Part shown: positions 28,636 to 36,849 of the stretch, piece by piece | How positions within the stretch are numbered: position 1 is the first letter of the stretch | How the letters are laid out: each line of letters starts with the position of its first letter | Assembly: GCA_013032095.1 (NCBI GenBank) | Contig: WQBJ01000017.1 | Span: 1 to 64,000, forward strand | Reading direction: 5' to 3' | Origin: Ruegeria atlantica | Lineage (GTDB): Bacteria; Pseudomonadota; Alphaproteobacteria; Rhodobacterales; Rhodobacteraceae | Length of the DNA stretch: 64,000 bases | Notes under the pieces: generated by a model | Told to the model about the DNA's origin: nothing | What the model saw: the letters and a program-made list of their open reading frames with translations, nothing else | The model's database searches: none | Translations under genes and position numbers: made by a program

Positions 28636-29918
28636 CCCCGCTCGAGTTTGACGCCCGCCACCTGTGGCATCCGTATACCAACGTGCTGAAGCCCGGCCCG
28701 ATGCATTTGATCACCGGGGCAGAAGGTGTCTGGTTAACCACCGAAGACGGAACGCAGATGATAGATGCGATGTCTTCCTGGTGGTGCGCGGTGCACGGGC
28801 ATCGTCATCCGGCCATCATTGCAGCAATGCAGACACAACTCGATCAGATGCCCCATGTGATGTTCGGCGGTCTGACCCATTCGCCTGCGATAGAACTTGG
28901 CCGCAAGATGATTGACCTGATGCCCGATGGTCTGGATCGTATTTTCTACAGCGATAGCGGGTCCGTCGCTATTGAAGTCGCTCTGAAAATGGCGGTGCAG
29001 TACCAGATGGCGCAGGGCCGCAAAGGACGCACACAATTCGCCACCATTCGCGGCGGTTATCATGGCGACACTTGGAAAGCGATGAGCGTCTGTGACCCGG
29101 TCAACGGAATGCACGGCCTGTTCGCGGGAGCCTTGTCCGTTCAGCATTTTCTGCCTCGCCCGCAGATCGCGTTTGATCAGGATTGGTCCGAGGATGGTGA
29201 TCTGAATGGGCTGAACGCGCTGGAACAGTTGCTGGAAACCAAATCGGACCAGATCGCTGGCCTGGTCCTGGAACCCGTCGTGCAAGGGGCGGGGGGGATG
29301 TATTTCTACCACCCAACATGGCTGCAGCGGGCGCACGAGATGTGCAAGGCGCATGACGTTCTGGTCATCTTCGATGAGATTGCGACAGGCTTTGGTCGCA
29401 CCGGAGAGCTGTTTGCGCTGCACCATGCCGATGTGGTTCCGGATATCCTGTGCCTCGGTAAAGCTCTGACCGGGGGGCACATCACTCTGGCTGCGACAGT
29501 CACCACCGAAACCGTTGCCCGCCGGATTGGTGAGAGCGAGGCCGGCGTAATGATGCATGGCCCGACCTACATGGCCAACCCTTTGGCCTGTGCGGCGGCA
29601 GTGGCTAGTCTGGAACAGCTGTCGGTCCGGGACTGGCGCGCCGAAGTGACAGGCATTGCCGAGCAGATGATGCAGGAACTCGCCTCGGCGCGTGGCCTGC
29701 CCGGCGTCGCCGATGTGCGCGTGTTGGGCGCAATTGGCGTTATCGAAATGGAGGACTGGGTCGATCCTTCGATCGCGCATGGACTGGCCCTCGAAACTGG
29801 TGTGTGGCTGCGTCCCTTTGCACGCAATATCTACTGTATGCCGCCCTATATCATGGCTCCGGATGAGCTGAGTCGCGTGACGTCTGCCATGGTCTCGTTG
29901 GCGCGAGGGATGTCATGA
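28632..29918 (+). CDS. bioA: Adenosylmethionine-8-amino-7-oxononanoate aminotransferase
   Basis: The 428-residue class III aminotransferase uses S-adenosylmethionine as amino donor to make 7,8-diaminopelargonate. Diagnostic pieces are the N-terminal RHLWHPYTNVLKPGP, the MSSWWCAVHGHRHP segment (Trp and Tyr/His lining the SAM pocket), YSDSGSVAIEVALKMA, FDEIATGFGRTGELFA and the PLP lysine in CLGKALTGGHITLAATV near residue 280. It overlaps bioD and bioG by 4 nt each. The start is GTG (28632). Full length and complete motifs. Confidence 0.95.
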   Translation: MTPLEFDARHLWHPYTNVLKPGPMHLITGAEGVWLTTEDGTQMIDAMSSWWCAVHGHRHPAIIAAMQTQLDQMPHVMFGGLTHSPAIELGRKMIDLMPDGLDRIFYSDSGSVAIEVALKMAVQYQMAQGRKGRTQFATIRGGYHGDTWKAMSVCDPVNGMHGLFAGALSVQHFLPRPQIAFDQDWSEDGDLNGLNALEQLLETKSDQIAGLVLEPVVQGAGGMYFYHPTWLQRAHEMCKAHDVLVIFDEIATGFGRTGELFALHHADVVPDILCLGKALTGGHITLAATVTTETVARRIGESEAGVMMHGPTYMANPLACAAAVASLEQLSVRDWRAEVTGIAEQMMQELASARGLPGVADVRVLGAIGVIEMEDWVDPSIAHGLALETGVWLRPFARNIYCMPPYIMAPDELSRVTSAMVSLARGMS

Positions 29919-30535
29919 AACAACGTTGGTTGTCCCGCTTGGGCACCAAAGAGGTGCTTGTGGTATTCGGGGGCTGGGCCCTTGGTGCCACGCCTTTCCA
30001 AGGTTTGGTGGGAGACAGGGACGTTCTGCTGGTCGAGGATTACACCCGACTGGATGATCCACTGACTGACCTTTCGCAATTTGACCGGGTCAACCTGCTT
30101 GCCTTTTCTTTTGGCGTGGCGTCCGCAGCGCATTGGCTGGCGCAGACAGGAGTGCGCCCGGATCGTCTGATCGCAGTAAGCGGGACGCTGTCGCCGGCCG
30201 ACGCCACTCGAGGCATCGCGCCAGATGTGATCCGCGCGACTGCCGATAATCTGAGTCCTGCCAGTTTCACCAAATTCTGCCGCCGGGCCGGGTTGGGCGG
30301 GACCGCACCCGAAATCGATATCGGCTCCGCACGGGCCGAGCTTTTTGCGGTGATCGAGCGCGGCATGGCACCCGACACCAAATTTGAGCGGATTTGGATT
30401 CCTGAACGGGATCGTATTATTCCAACTCAGGCACAACATGCTGCCTGGGCCACACAACAAGAGGTGGTTCGAAGTATGTCCGGCGCGCATGTCCCCTTCC
30501 AAAGCGGGCAAAGCTGGGAGGAGTGGCTCGCATGA
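29915..30535 (+). CDS. bioG: Pimeloyl-ACP methyl ester esterase, BioG type
   Basis: The 206-residue alpha/beta hydrolase belongs to the BioG (DUF452) family, which replaces BioH in many bacteria by cleaving pimeloyl-ACP methyl ester to free pimeloyl-ACP and so end chain elongation. It starts with VLVVFGGWALGATPFQGL, whose GGW is typical of BioG. The nucleophile is the serine in NLLAFSFGVASA near residue 67, and the late histidine is in GAHVPFQSG near residue 194. Its place between bioA and bioC, with 4-nt overlaps, strongly supports the call. The short length (about 200) fits BioG rather than BioH (about 256). Confidence 0.9.
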   Translation: MKQRWLSRLGTKEVLVVFGGWALGATPFQGLVGDRDVLLVEDYTRLDDPLTDLSQFDRVNLLAFSFGVASAAHWLAQTGVRPDRLIAVSGTLSPADATRGIAPDVIRATADNLSPASFTKFCRRAGLGGTAPEIDIGSARAELFAVIERGMAPDTKFERIWIPERDRIIPTQAQHAAWATQQEVVRSMSGAHVPFQSGQSWEEWLA

Positions 30536-31296
30536 ATGTCCAGATGACCGACCGTGTTCAACGCAGTTTCAGCCGCAGCTTTCGCACCTATCACGACGCG
30601 GCTTGCCAACAGGCCCGGATTGCAGAGCGTCTGGCACAGGATCTGCATAAAAGCGGTGCTCCGCGCCAATTTGTGTCAGGCTTGGAATTTGGGTGCGGCA
30701 CCGGACTTCTGACCCAGCGGCTCTGCGCGCAGTTTGCCTTTGACCAGCTGACAATCAACGACCTATCGCCGGAAGCCCAGGAAACGGCCTATGACTTTGG
30801 CGCGGATTTTCTGTGCGGCGACGCCGGGACGATAGCGTGGCCAGTGCGTCCGGATTTGATCGTATCCGCGTCCATGATTCAATGGCTTCCCGACCCGGCC
30901 GCATTCCTGCGCCGTGCGGCTATCGCTCTGGCACCGGGTGGTTGGCTGGCGGTTTCAGGGTTTGGCCCGGGGCAGTATCGCGAACTGATGCATGTCGGCT
31001 CGGCAGCCAAAGCGCCCGGTTTGTGTCGGGCTGAAGAAATGGTCGCAGCGGTCAGTGATCATCTGGATGTCGTCTCGTTCGGCGAGGATGAGCGGCAGAT
31101 GCGTTTCTCAACGCCCAGAAAGGTGTTGGACCATCTGCGAAAAACCGGTGTGAACGGTCGGGCGCAGAAACCTTGGACAAAATCCAACCTTCTTGCGTTC
31201 AGCAAGGACTATTCTCAGCGATTTGGCGATGCGCACGGGGTCTCGCTGACCTATCACCCGACCTGGCTTATCGCGCGAAAGCCTTGCGCAGTTTAG
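30532..31296 (+). CDS. bioC: Malonyl-ACP O-methyltransferase
   Basis: The 254-residue SAM-dependent methyltransferase masks the free carboxylate of malonyl-ACP so that fatty acid synthesis can build the pimeloyl chain. The start at 30532 (ATGA overlap with the bioG stop) gives the BioC N terminus DRVQRSFSRSFRTYHDAACQQARIAERL. Motif I for SAM is LEFGCGTGLLTQRL near residues 50-63, and DLIVSASMIQWLPDP matches the BioC post-motif. The C-terminal end overlaps the convergent GntR gene by 4 nt. It completes the bioBFDAGC set, so the pathway from malonyl-ACP to biotin is fully encoded in one operon. Confidence 0.93.
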   Translation: MNVQMTDRVQRSFSRSFRTYHDAACQQARIAERLAQDLHKSGAPRQFVSGLEFGCGTGLLTQRLCAQFAFDQLTINDLSPEAQETAYDFGADFLCGDAGTIAWPVRPDLIVSASMIQWLPDPAAFLRRAAIALAPGGWLAVSGFGPGQYRELMHVGSAAKAPGLCRAEEMVAAVSDHLDVVSFGEDERQMRFSTPRKVLDHLRKTGVNGRAQKPWTKSNLLAFSKDYSQRFGDAHGVSLTYHPTWLIARKPCAV

Positions 31297-31901
31297 GGCA
31301 GCCGAGTCAGGTGGCGCTGCATCACTGAATGCGCCTTGGCTGCGTCGCGATCCTTGATGGCGGCAAGAATGGCCGCATGATCCGGATCAGCGCGTTGTCG
31401 CCACTTTGTTGTATGCAGATTGTTGAAATGCCAAGCATACAGCAGTTGCAGATTTTGGATTTCAGCGATCATACGCGGCATGTTGCAGGCCGCGATAACG
31501 GCCATATGAAACCGTTGATTTGCATCCTCCCAATCAAGTGCTGTCCGAGCCTTGTCGCATTCTTCATGAACCTGCTCGATTTGTGCAATCTGAAGGGTGG
31601 TGAGGTTCGGTACGGAATGCAGCAAGGCCACTGGCTCCAGTGCTCGGCGCATGACCCGAAGCTCTTGAATCGCGTTCTGATCCAAGGGCGCTACACACAT
31701 TCCCCGGCGAGGCAGGCCAACCACCAATCCTTGTGAGGCAAGGTGAAACAGTGCTTCGCGCACTGTCACTTGACTAACCCCAAGCTCGCGCGCGATCAGA
31801 TCCTGCCGTAGCTTTTCGCCCGGCCTCAGCGCGCCGCTAACAATACGCGCCGAGAGTTTGTGCGCGATGTCATCCGATTTCTTCATCTGCTGCTCAGACA
31901 C
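31293..31901 (-). CDS. GntR-family regulator with FCD domain, possible BioR
   Basis: The 202-residue protein has an N-terminal winged helix (about 8-75: SARIVSGALRPGEKLRQDL, ELGVSQVTVREALFHL, and the wing LPRRGMCVAPL) and an FCD helical domain with RFHMAVIAAC near residue 128. BioR, the biotin repressor of alphaproteobacteria, is a GntR/FCD protein often found next to bio genes, and this gene ends head-on against bioC with a 4-nt overlap. However, its own upstream region has a different dyad (AGACG-N5-CGTCT) and no TTATMKATAA box, so it may control something else. GTG at 31901 is used because GGAGG lies 4 nt before it. BioR is my leading but unproven suggestion. Confidence 0.8.
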   Translation of the reverse strand: MSEQQMKKSDDIAHKLSARIVSGALRPGEKLRQDLIARELGVSQVTVREALFHLASQGLVVGLPRRGMCVAPLDQNAIQELRVMRRALEPVALLHSVPNLTTLQIAQIEQVHEECDKARTALDWEDANQRFHMAVIAACNMPRMIAEIQNLQLLYAWHFNNLHTTKWRQRADPDHAAILAAIKDRDAAKAHSVMQRHLTRLP

Positions 31902-31938
31902 CTAGCCTCCGTTTTCTTGGCGTATCTGTCATAAGTCC

Positions 31939-31953
31939 AGACGCTTATCGTCT
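31939..31953. promoter_or_regulatory. Candidate autoregulatory operator of the second GntR gene
   Basis: AGACGCTTATCGTCT is a perfect 5-5-5 inverted repeat located 37 nt upstream of the GTG start of the GntR gene, where a repressor would sit over the promoter. It is unrelated in sequence to the BioR boxes. Confidence 0.45.
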
Positions 31954-32129
31954 AGCAGAAGGTTGAGCAACAGAACTGTGTGACGGGAGGTTCTGCATTG
32001 AAGCCAATCGAAACCTGATACGCGTCGTGCTCTTTTGCGTGGAAATGATGTATGCATGGAAAATCGACTTGAAGTTCATGCTCAGCTTGTCGGGAAACTA
32101 GACGTATTTTGGTATTGCTAAAATAAATT

Positions 32130-32585
32130 TTGATCTTCCTGCTGGAATTGATCTACGCACCCGATCGGGACGAGTTGTGCTGGGCCAGTAAAGGCCGAGG
32201 GGCATTCTGCAATGATGAACCCCTGCATGTCCCGGATTGTAGCCGACCGGACCGGGCGTTGCTGTTGCTCGGGCGTTCGTCCCGTAACCCGCTGCAGGAC
32301 TACCTGACCGTCATCGAACGCACGATAGGCGCGCAGATGGAATACCGCCGGAATGGCTCAGTTGCGGTGAGCTTGATGACGGTCGCGCAGGGCCGGGCTG
32401 AAGGGTGTTACGAGGCACATCTCAAGTCATGGGATGCAGTTGCCGAGGTGCTGATCATACGCGAAGCCGGCGGGCATGTTCAGGCCTGTCCCGTGCCCGA
32501 AATGCTGGAACAGGGCAGCCGCGTTCTTGCAGTCACGCCCGGATTGGAAGCGGCCGTATCGGATCATATTTTTTCGGCGGCCTGA
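32130..32585 (+). pseudogene. Inositol monophosphatase family remnant lacking its N-terminal half
   Basis: The 151-codon frame matches only the C-terminal half of inositol-monophosphatase-type proteins (normally 250-270 residues). ELCWASKGRGAFCNDEPLHV corresponds to the middle strand region, and LKSWDAVAEVLIIREAGGHV is the second metal-binding motif (WD-x-AA-G type). The first metal motif (E...DPLDGT) and everything before it are missing. The frame can only begin at a TTG directly inside the conserved core, and sequence just upstream in all frames has no matching N terminus. A 5-prime deletion is the best explanation. It is unlikely to be a working enzyme. Confidence 0.75.
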
Positions 32586-32702
32586 ATGACCTAACGGAAT
32601 TTGCAATTGAGATCCTTTTAGCCGGTTTCACAAATCCGATGGGCACGGATAGGGTACGAGGAAACCTCATGCTCTGCCGCAACAGTTTGAAAAGGGACTG
32701 CC

Positions 32703-33944
32703 ATGGATTTTGCGCCATCGCCTCGAACCGTGGAAATCCGCGACCAGCTGAAACGCTTTATGGAGGCGCATATCTATCCGCGCATCCGCGACCACAAGGA
32801 TGAGATCGAGGCGGGCAATTTCCCGGTCTCGTTCATGGAAGACCTCAAGGCTCTGGCTCGGGCCGAGGGGTTGTGGAACCTGTTCCTGCCCTCTTTGCGC
32901 GACGACGAGCCCGGCACGCGGTTGACCAATCTTGAATACGCCCCGCTGGCCGAGTTGATGGGGCAGGTCAGTTGGTCTTCCGAAGTGTTCAACTGCAACG
33001 CGCCGGACACGGGCAACATGGAATTGTTGCACATGTTCGCCACACCGCAGCAGCGCGAAGGCTGGTTGGTGCCGTTGCTGAATGGTGAAATCCGCTCGGC
33101 CTTTGCGATGACCGAGCCAGACGTGGCCAGTTCTGACGCGACCAATATCACCACCTCGATCCGGCGTCAGGGGAATGAATACGTCATCAATGGCCGCAAG
33201 TGGTTCATCACCAATGCGTGTCACCCGAATACAAAGATGTTTATCGTGATGGGAAAGACTGACCCCGACGCGGATCGGCATAAACAGCAAAGCATGGTGA
33301 TTGTGCCCCGCGATACACCCGGTCTGGAAATCGTACGAAATCCCACGATCCTGAACATGCATGATCCCGAAGGCCATGCGGAGTTGCTGTTCAAAGATGT
33401 GCGCGTGCCCGCAGACAACCTGTTGGGCGAAGAGGGCAGCGGATTTGCCCTGGCGCAGGCGCGGCTGGGGCCAGGGCGTATACACCATTGCATGCGCTCG
33501 ATCGGCGCGGCGGAAATGGCGTTGTCGCTGATGGTTGAACGCGCGCAAGAGCGGAAGGCCTTTGGCAAACAGCTCTCGGAACAGGGAGTGATCCGGGAAT
33601 GGATCGCGAAATCACGCCTGGAAATCGATCAGGCGCGGTTGCTAACCTTGCAGGCAGCTTGGAAGATTGATCAGGTCGGCGCCAAGGCCGCCCGGCGTGA
33701 GATTTCATTGATCAAGGTGGTGGCACCTAATGTGCATGCCACCGTAACCGACCGCGCCATGCAGGTCTTTGGTGCTATGGGCATGACACCTGATACACCG
33801 CTGGCCGACAGCTACACTTGGGCGCGGGCGTTGCGTTACGCGGATGGCCCGGACGAAGTGCATCTGCAGGCCATCGCGAAACAAGAGCTGAAGAGCTCAA
33901 ACTTCGGCATGTCAGCACAGTGGCTGACACCGCCGAAGCGTTGA
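32703..33944 (+). CDS. Acyl-CoA dehydrogenase
   Basis: The 413-residue FAD enzyme belongs to the larger acyl-CoA dehydrogenase class (ACAD10/11-like). It shows RSAFAMTEPDVASSDATNI (flavin-binding middle domain near residue 138), GRKWFITNACHP, and RVPADNLLGEEGSGFALAQARLGPGR, then the C-terminal helical domain ending with VFGAMGMTPDTPLADSYTWARALRYADGPDEVH. It would form a double bond next to the CoA thioester and pass electrons to ETF. It converges on the caiD-like gene with a 4-nt gap. With a second dehydrogenase on the other strand it may handle successive steps or different chain types. The substrate is not known from sequence. Confidence 0.9.
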   Translation: MDFAPSPRTVEIRDQLKRFMEAHIYPRIRDHKDEIEAGNFPVSFMEDLKALARAEGLWNLFLPSLRDDEPGTRLTNLEYAPLAELMGQVSWSSEVFNCNAPDTGNMELLHMFATPQQREGWLVPLLNGEIRSAFAMTEPDVASSDATNITTSIRRQGNEYVINGRKWFITNACHPNTKMFIVMGKTDPDADRHKQQSMVIVPRDTPGLEIVRNPTILNMHDPEGHAELLFKDVRVPADNLLGEEGSGFALAQARLGPGRIHHCMRSIGAAEMALSLMVERAQERKAFGKQLSEQGVIREWIAKSRLEIDQARLLTLQAAWKIDQVGAKAARREISLIKVVAPNVHATVTDRAMQVFGAMGMTPDTPLADSYTWARALRYADGPDEVHLQAIAKQELKSSNFGMSAQWLTPPKR

Positions 33945-33948
33945 TCTC

Positions 33949-34728
33949 TTACTTGCCCTTCCAAACCGGATCGCGTTTTTCGGCAAAGGCGCGCGCACCT
34001 TCCAGTTGGTCCTCGCTGGCGTACAGAACATCAACCGTGCGCAGTTGGCGTTTGGTGATGCGGTTCATCGCGTCCTGGAACTTGCTGTCTTCAGCGTCGC
34101 GCACGACCTCTTTGATCGCGGCGTAAACCAGCGGCGGGCCGGACGCCAGCAGGCGGGCCAACTCCCAGGCGCGATCCATCAATTGGTCGGCAGGGATGAT
34201 CTCATTCACCAGTCCCCAACGGTTGGCCTCTTCGGCATCGAACCATCGACCGGTCAGAAGCAACTCCATTGCGATATGGTAGGGTATACGCTTGGGAAGC
34301 TTGACGCTGGCCGCATCCGCAACCGTGCCTGAACGGATTTCCGGCAAGGCGAACGAGGCGTGTTCTGCCGCCAGGATCATGTCGGCTGAAAGAGCCAGTT
34401 CCAGTCCACCACCGCAAGCGATGCCGTTCACGGCTGCGATTACCGGTTTGTTCAGATCGCGTAATTCCTGCAGACCTCCGAACCCTCCGACGCCGTAGTC
34501 TCCATCGACCGCATCGCCGTCAGCGGCGGCTTTCAGATCCCAACCGGGGCAGAAGAATTTCTCACCCGCGCCAGTCAGAATTGCGACGCGCAGCTCAGGG
34601 TTATCGCGGAACTCAGCAAACACCTCACCCATGATCCGGCTGGTGGCTAGGTCAATGGCGTTGGCCTTGGGCCGGTCCAGCGTCACCTTGAGGATCGCGC
34701 CGTCGCGTCTGGTTTTGATGGGGTCCAT
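33949..34728 (-). CDS. caiD: Crotonobetainyl-CoA hydratase (CaiD-like enoyl-CoA hydratase)
   Basis: The 259-residue crotonase-fold protein is strikingly CaiD-like from end to end: LDRPKANAID, GAGEKFFCPGWDLKAAADGDA, NKPVIAAVNGIACGGGLELALSADM and the C terminus ALAFAEKRDPVWKG-type (here ARAFAEKRDPVWKGK). The two glutamates matching CaiD catalytic residues are Glu110 (GGGLELA) and Glu130 (FALPEIR). It should add water to crotonobetainyl-CoA to give L-carnitinyl-CoA, or the reverse. It is followed upstream by an NDP-forming acyl-CoA synthetase and an acyl-CoA dehydrogenase on the same strand, which together suit carnitine/gamma-butyrobetaine metabolism through CoA esters. Residue identities come from memory of the E. 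coli protein, so an alignment would settle them. Confidence 0.85.
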   Translation of the reverse strand: MDPIKTRRDGAILKVTLDRPKANAIDLATSRIMGEVFAEFRDNPELRVAILTGAGEKFFCPGWDLKAAADGDAVDGDYGVGGFGGLQELRDLNKPVIAAVNGIACGGGLELALSADMILAAEHASFALPEIRSGTVADAASVKLPKRIPYHIAMELLLTGRWFDAEEANRWGLVNEIIPADQLMDRAWELARLLASGPPLVYAAIKEVVRDAEDSKFQDAMNRITKRQLRTVDVLYASEDQLEGARAFAEKRDPVWKGK

Positions 34729-34731
34729 ATC

Positions 34732-36747
34732 TCAGGCCTTTCTGATGAGGGCGTCCACTGCCACCGCCGTGTCGGGTGTGCAGAGAAGCGGGTTTATCTC
34801 GACTTCGCCAAGCGTGTCGGGATTTTGCAAAACATAGGCCTGAACGGCCTGAACAGCAGCGATGATCGCGTTCATATCAGCCGGGGGTTGACCGCGATAG
34901 CCAGCCAGTAACGGCGCAATTTTCAGCTTGCCAAGGGCAGAGCGGATATCGTCAGGTGTGCTGGGCACCAGCAGAGAAACCGTGTCGCGCAGCACTTCTG
35001 TCAGCACGCCGCCAGCGCCGAGGGTCAGAACGAACCCATGCGCCGGGTCGCGTACCACACCCACCAATAGCTCGGCTACTGTGCCGGTAATCATCTCTTC
35101 GATCAGAACCTCATCTGTTCCGATATCCGTAGTCACAGACGCCACGTCTTCGGGCAGTACGCCAAGGCGGACCGCGTCATGCTCCGATTTATGGGCCAAC
35201 CCGACGCCCTTGACGGCAAAGGGCGCGGTCATGCTATTCGCGGCGGCTTCTGCTTCATTTGCACTTCGAACCGTGCGGCTTTGTGGAACACGCAATCCGC
35301 ATTTGGCCAGTGCCTGCTTGGACTCGCCTTCGGTCAGGGTTTGCGTTGTTTCGGCCGTACCGGGCAAGCAAACTGCGTTCTCAGATGGAGCCGAAATCTG
35401 ACCCGCCGCATGGATGGCAGACAGAGTCTCACGCAGTCCCATAAATGGAACTACACCACCTTCCATTAGCTCTTGCGCCACGTCTTCGGGCAATAACTCG
35501 GGTAGGGTCGCGGCGATGGCAAATCGCGCACCAGATTCTGCACGCACCTTCAACGCAGCCCTTGAGGCGCAAGCCCAGTCGGTCGAGTCGGTGGTGGGAT
35601 AGTCGACGATGGAGACAGTCATGTCGATATTCCCACCGGTCATCCCGGACCATGCCTGCGCCATCGCCCCCTCGTCGCGCCAGATATAGGTGTGGTAGTC
35701 CAGCGGGTTGTTCAGCGCCACCATTGGTCCGAGTGCGTCTCGCAACAGGTTCTTTTGGTCGCCAGTTAGGCGTGGGAATGTCAGTCCCGTCCCGACTGCC
35801 ATGTCTGCGATCAGGCTCGCCTCGCCACCGGAGCAGCTGATTGAAGCGATATTGCCGCCAGGCAGAGGGCCATAGCAATGCAGTAGTTTTAATGTTTCCA
35901 GAAAATCAGGCAGGGCAGAGAGCCGCGGAATGCCCAACCGATCCAGCAACGCTTGTGCGCCGGCGTCACTGCCTGCCAGTGAAGCAGTGTGCGAGACGGT
36001 CGCGGCCTGAGCTTGCTCTGACGCTCCGACCTTGAGGGCAACGAGCGGCACGCCCTTGGCATGTGCCTTGGCGGCCAGGGTTTCCCACTGCTGGATATCC
36101 TTGAACCCTTCGATATGCAGGCCGACGGCCGTGACGCGCGGATCGTCAATCAGGGCGGATGCGATCTCGGCCTGACTGGTCTGTGCCATGTTCCCGCAGG
36201 TCACCATATAAGCAATCGGCAGGGCGCGTTTCTGCATGGTCAGGTTGATCGAGATGTTCGAGCTTTGCGTCAGGATCGCAACACCTTTGTCGACCGGAGT
36301 CGCGCCATGTTGATCCGGCCATAGCAACGCCCCGTCCAGCGCGTTGATGAAGCCATAGCAATTTGGCCCCAGAATGGGCATGTCGCCAGCGGCAGCGATT
36401 AGTTGATCCTGCAGATCGCCACCGGTGTCGTCCTCGGCCACTGCTTCGGAAAAACCCGAAGCAAAACACACCGCTCCGCCCGCGCCGATGCTGGACAGGA
36501 CATTGACAGCCTCGATCGTTGCATGGCGGTTGATGCCGATGAACACCGCGTCCGGGGCCTCGGGCAGGCTCTCAAGGTGATCGTAGACCTTGTGGCCGAC
36601 AATCTCTGTGGCCTTGGGGTGCACTGGCCAGATTTGCCCTGCATAGCCCATGCGTTCCGATTGCAGAATAACCTGTTGGCACCAGGCGCCGCCCCCTATG
36701 ACGGCAATGGTTTTCGGGCGCAGAAGCCGGGTTAGATCTTTGTTCAT
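34732..36747 (-). CDS. NDP-forming acyl-CoA synthetase (acetate-CoA ligase family)
   Basis: The 671-residue protein joins a CoA-binding Rossmann domain (about 10-130, TIAVIGGGAWCQQV), a ligase domain with the candidate phospho-histidine in TVSHTASLAGSDAGAQALL near residue 255, and a C-terminal ATP-grasp domain (about 465-670, with AEAAANSMTAPFAVKGVGLAHKSEHD and VLIEEMITGTVAELLVG). Such enzymes make acyl-CoA with release of ADP rather than AMP, via an enzyme phosphate. It starts the activation step of a pathway: carboxylate plus CoA and ATP. Four nucleotides separate it from the caiD-like gene. E. coli uses the unrelated AMP-forming CaiC and the transferase CaiB for this, so the substitution is notable. 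Betaine-type acids as substrate are inferred. Confidence 0.87.
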   Translation of the reverse strand: MNKDLTRLLRPKTIAVIGGGAWCQQVILQSERMGYAGQIWPVHPKATEIVGHKVYDHLESLPEAPDAVFIGINRHATIEAVNVLSSIGAGGAVCFASGFSEAVAEDDTGGDLQDQLIAAAGDMPILGPNCYGFINALDGALLWPDQHGATPVDKGVAILTQSSNISINLTMQKRALPIAYMVTCGNMAQTSQAEIASALIDDPRVTAVGLHIEGFKDIQQWETLAAKAHAKGVPLVALKVGASEQAQAATVSHTASLAGSDAGAQALLDRLGIPRLSALPDFLETLKLLHCYGPLPGGNIASISCSGGEASLIADMAVGTGLTFPRLTGDQKNLLRDALGPMVALNNPLDYHTYIWRDEGAMAQAWSGMTGGNIDMTVSIVDYPTTDSTDWACASRAALKVRAESGARFAIAATLPELLPEDVAQELMEGGVVPFMGLRETLSAIHAAGQISAPSENAVCLPGTAETTQTLTEGESKQALAKCGLRVPQSRTVRSANEAEAAANSMTAPFAVKGVGLAHKSEHDAVRLGVLPEDVASVTTDIGTDEVLIEEMITGTVAELLVGVVRDPAHGFVLTLGAGGVLTEVLRDTVSLLVPSTPDDIRSALGKLKIAPLLAGYRGQPPADMNAIIAAVQAVQAYVLQNPDTLGEVEINPLLCTPDTAVAVDALIRKA

Positions 36748-36849
36748 CGACGATCCTGATCGTGTCGTTGGTATATCCCCGACGGTGAGCGGTTCGGGAC
36801 AGGATGAGAGCGTTACCTGTCAGAACCCACTCACCGCCGGGACGTGGTC

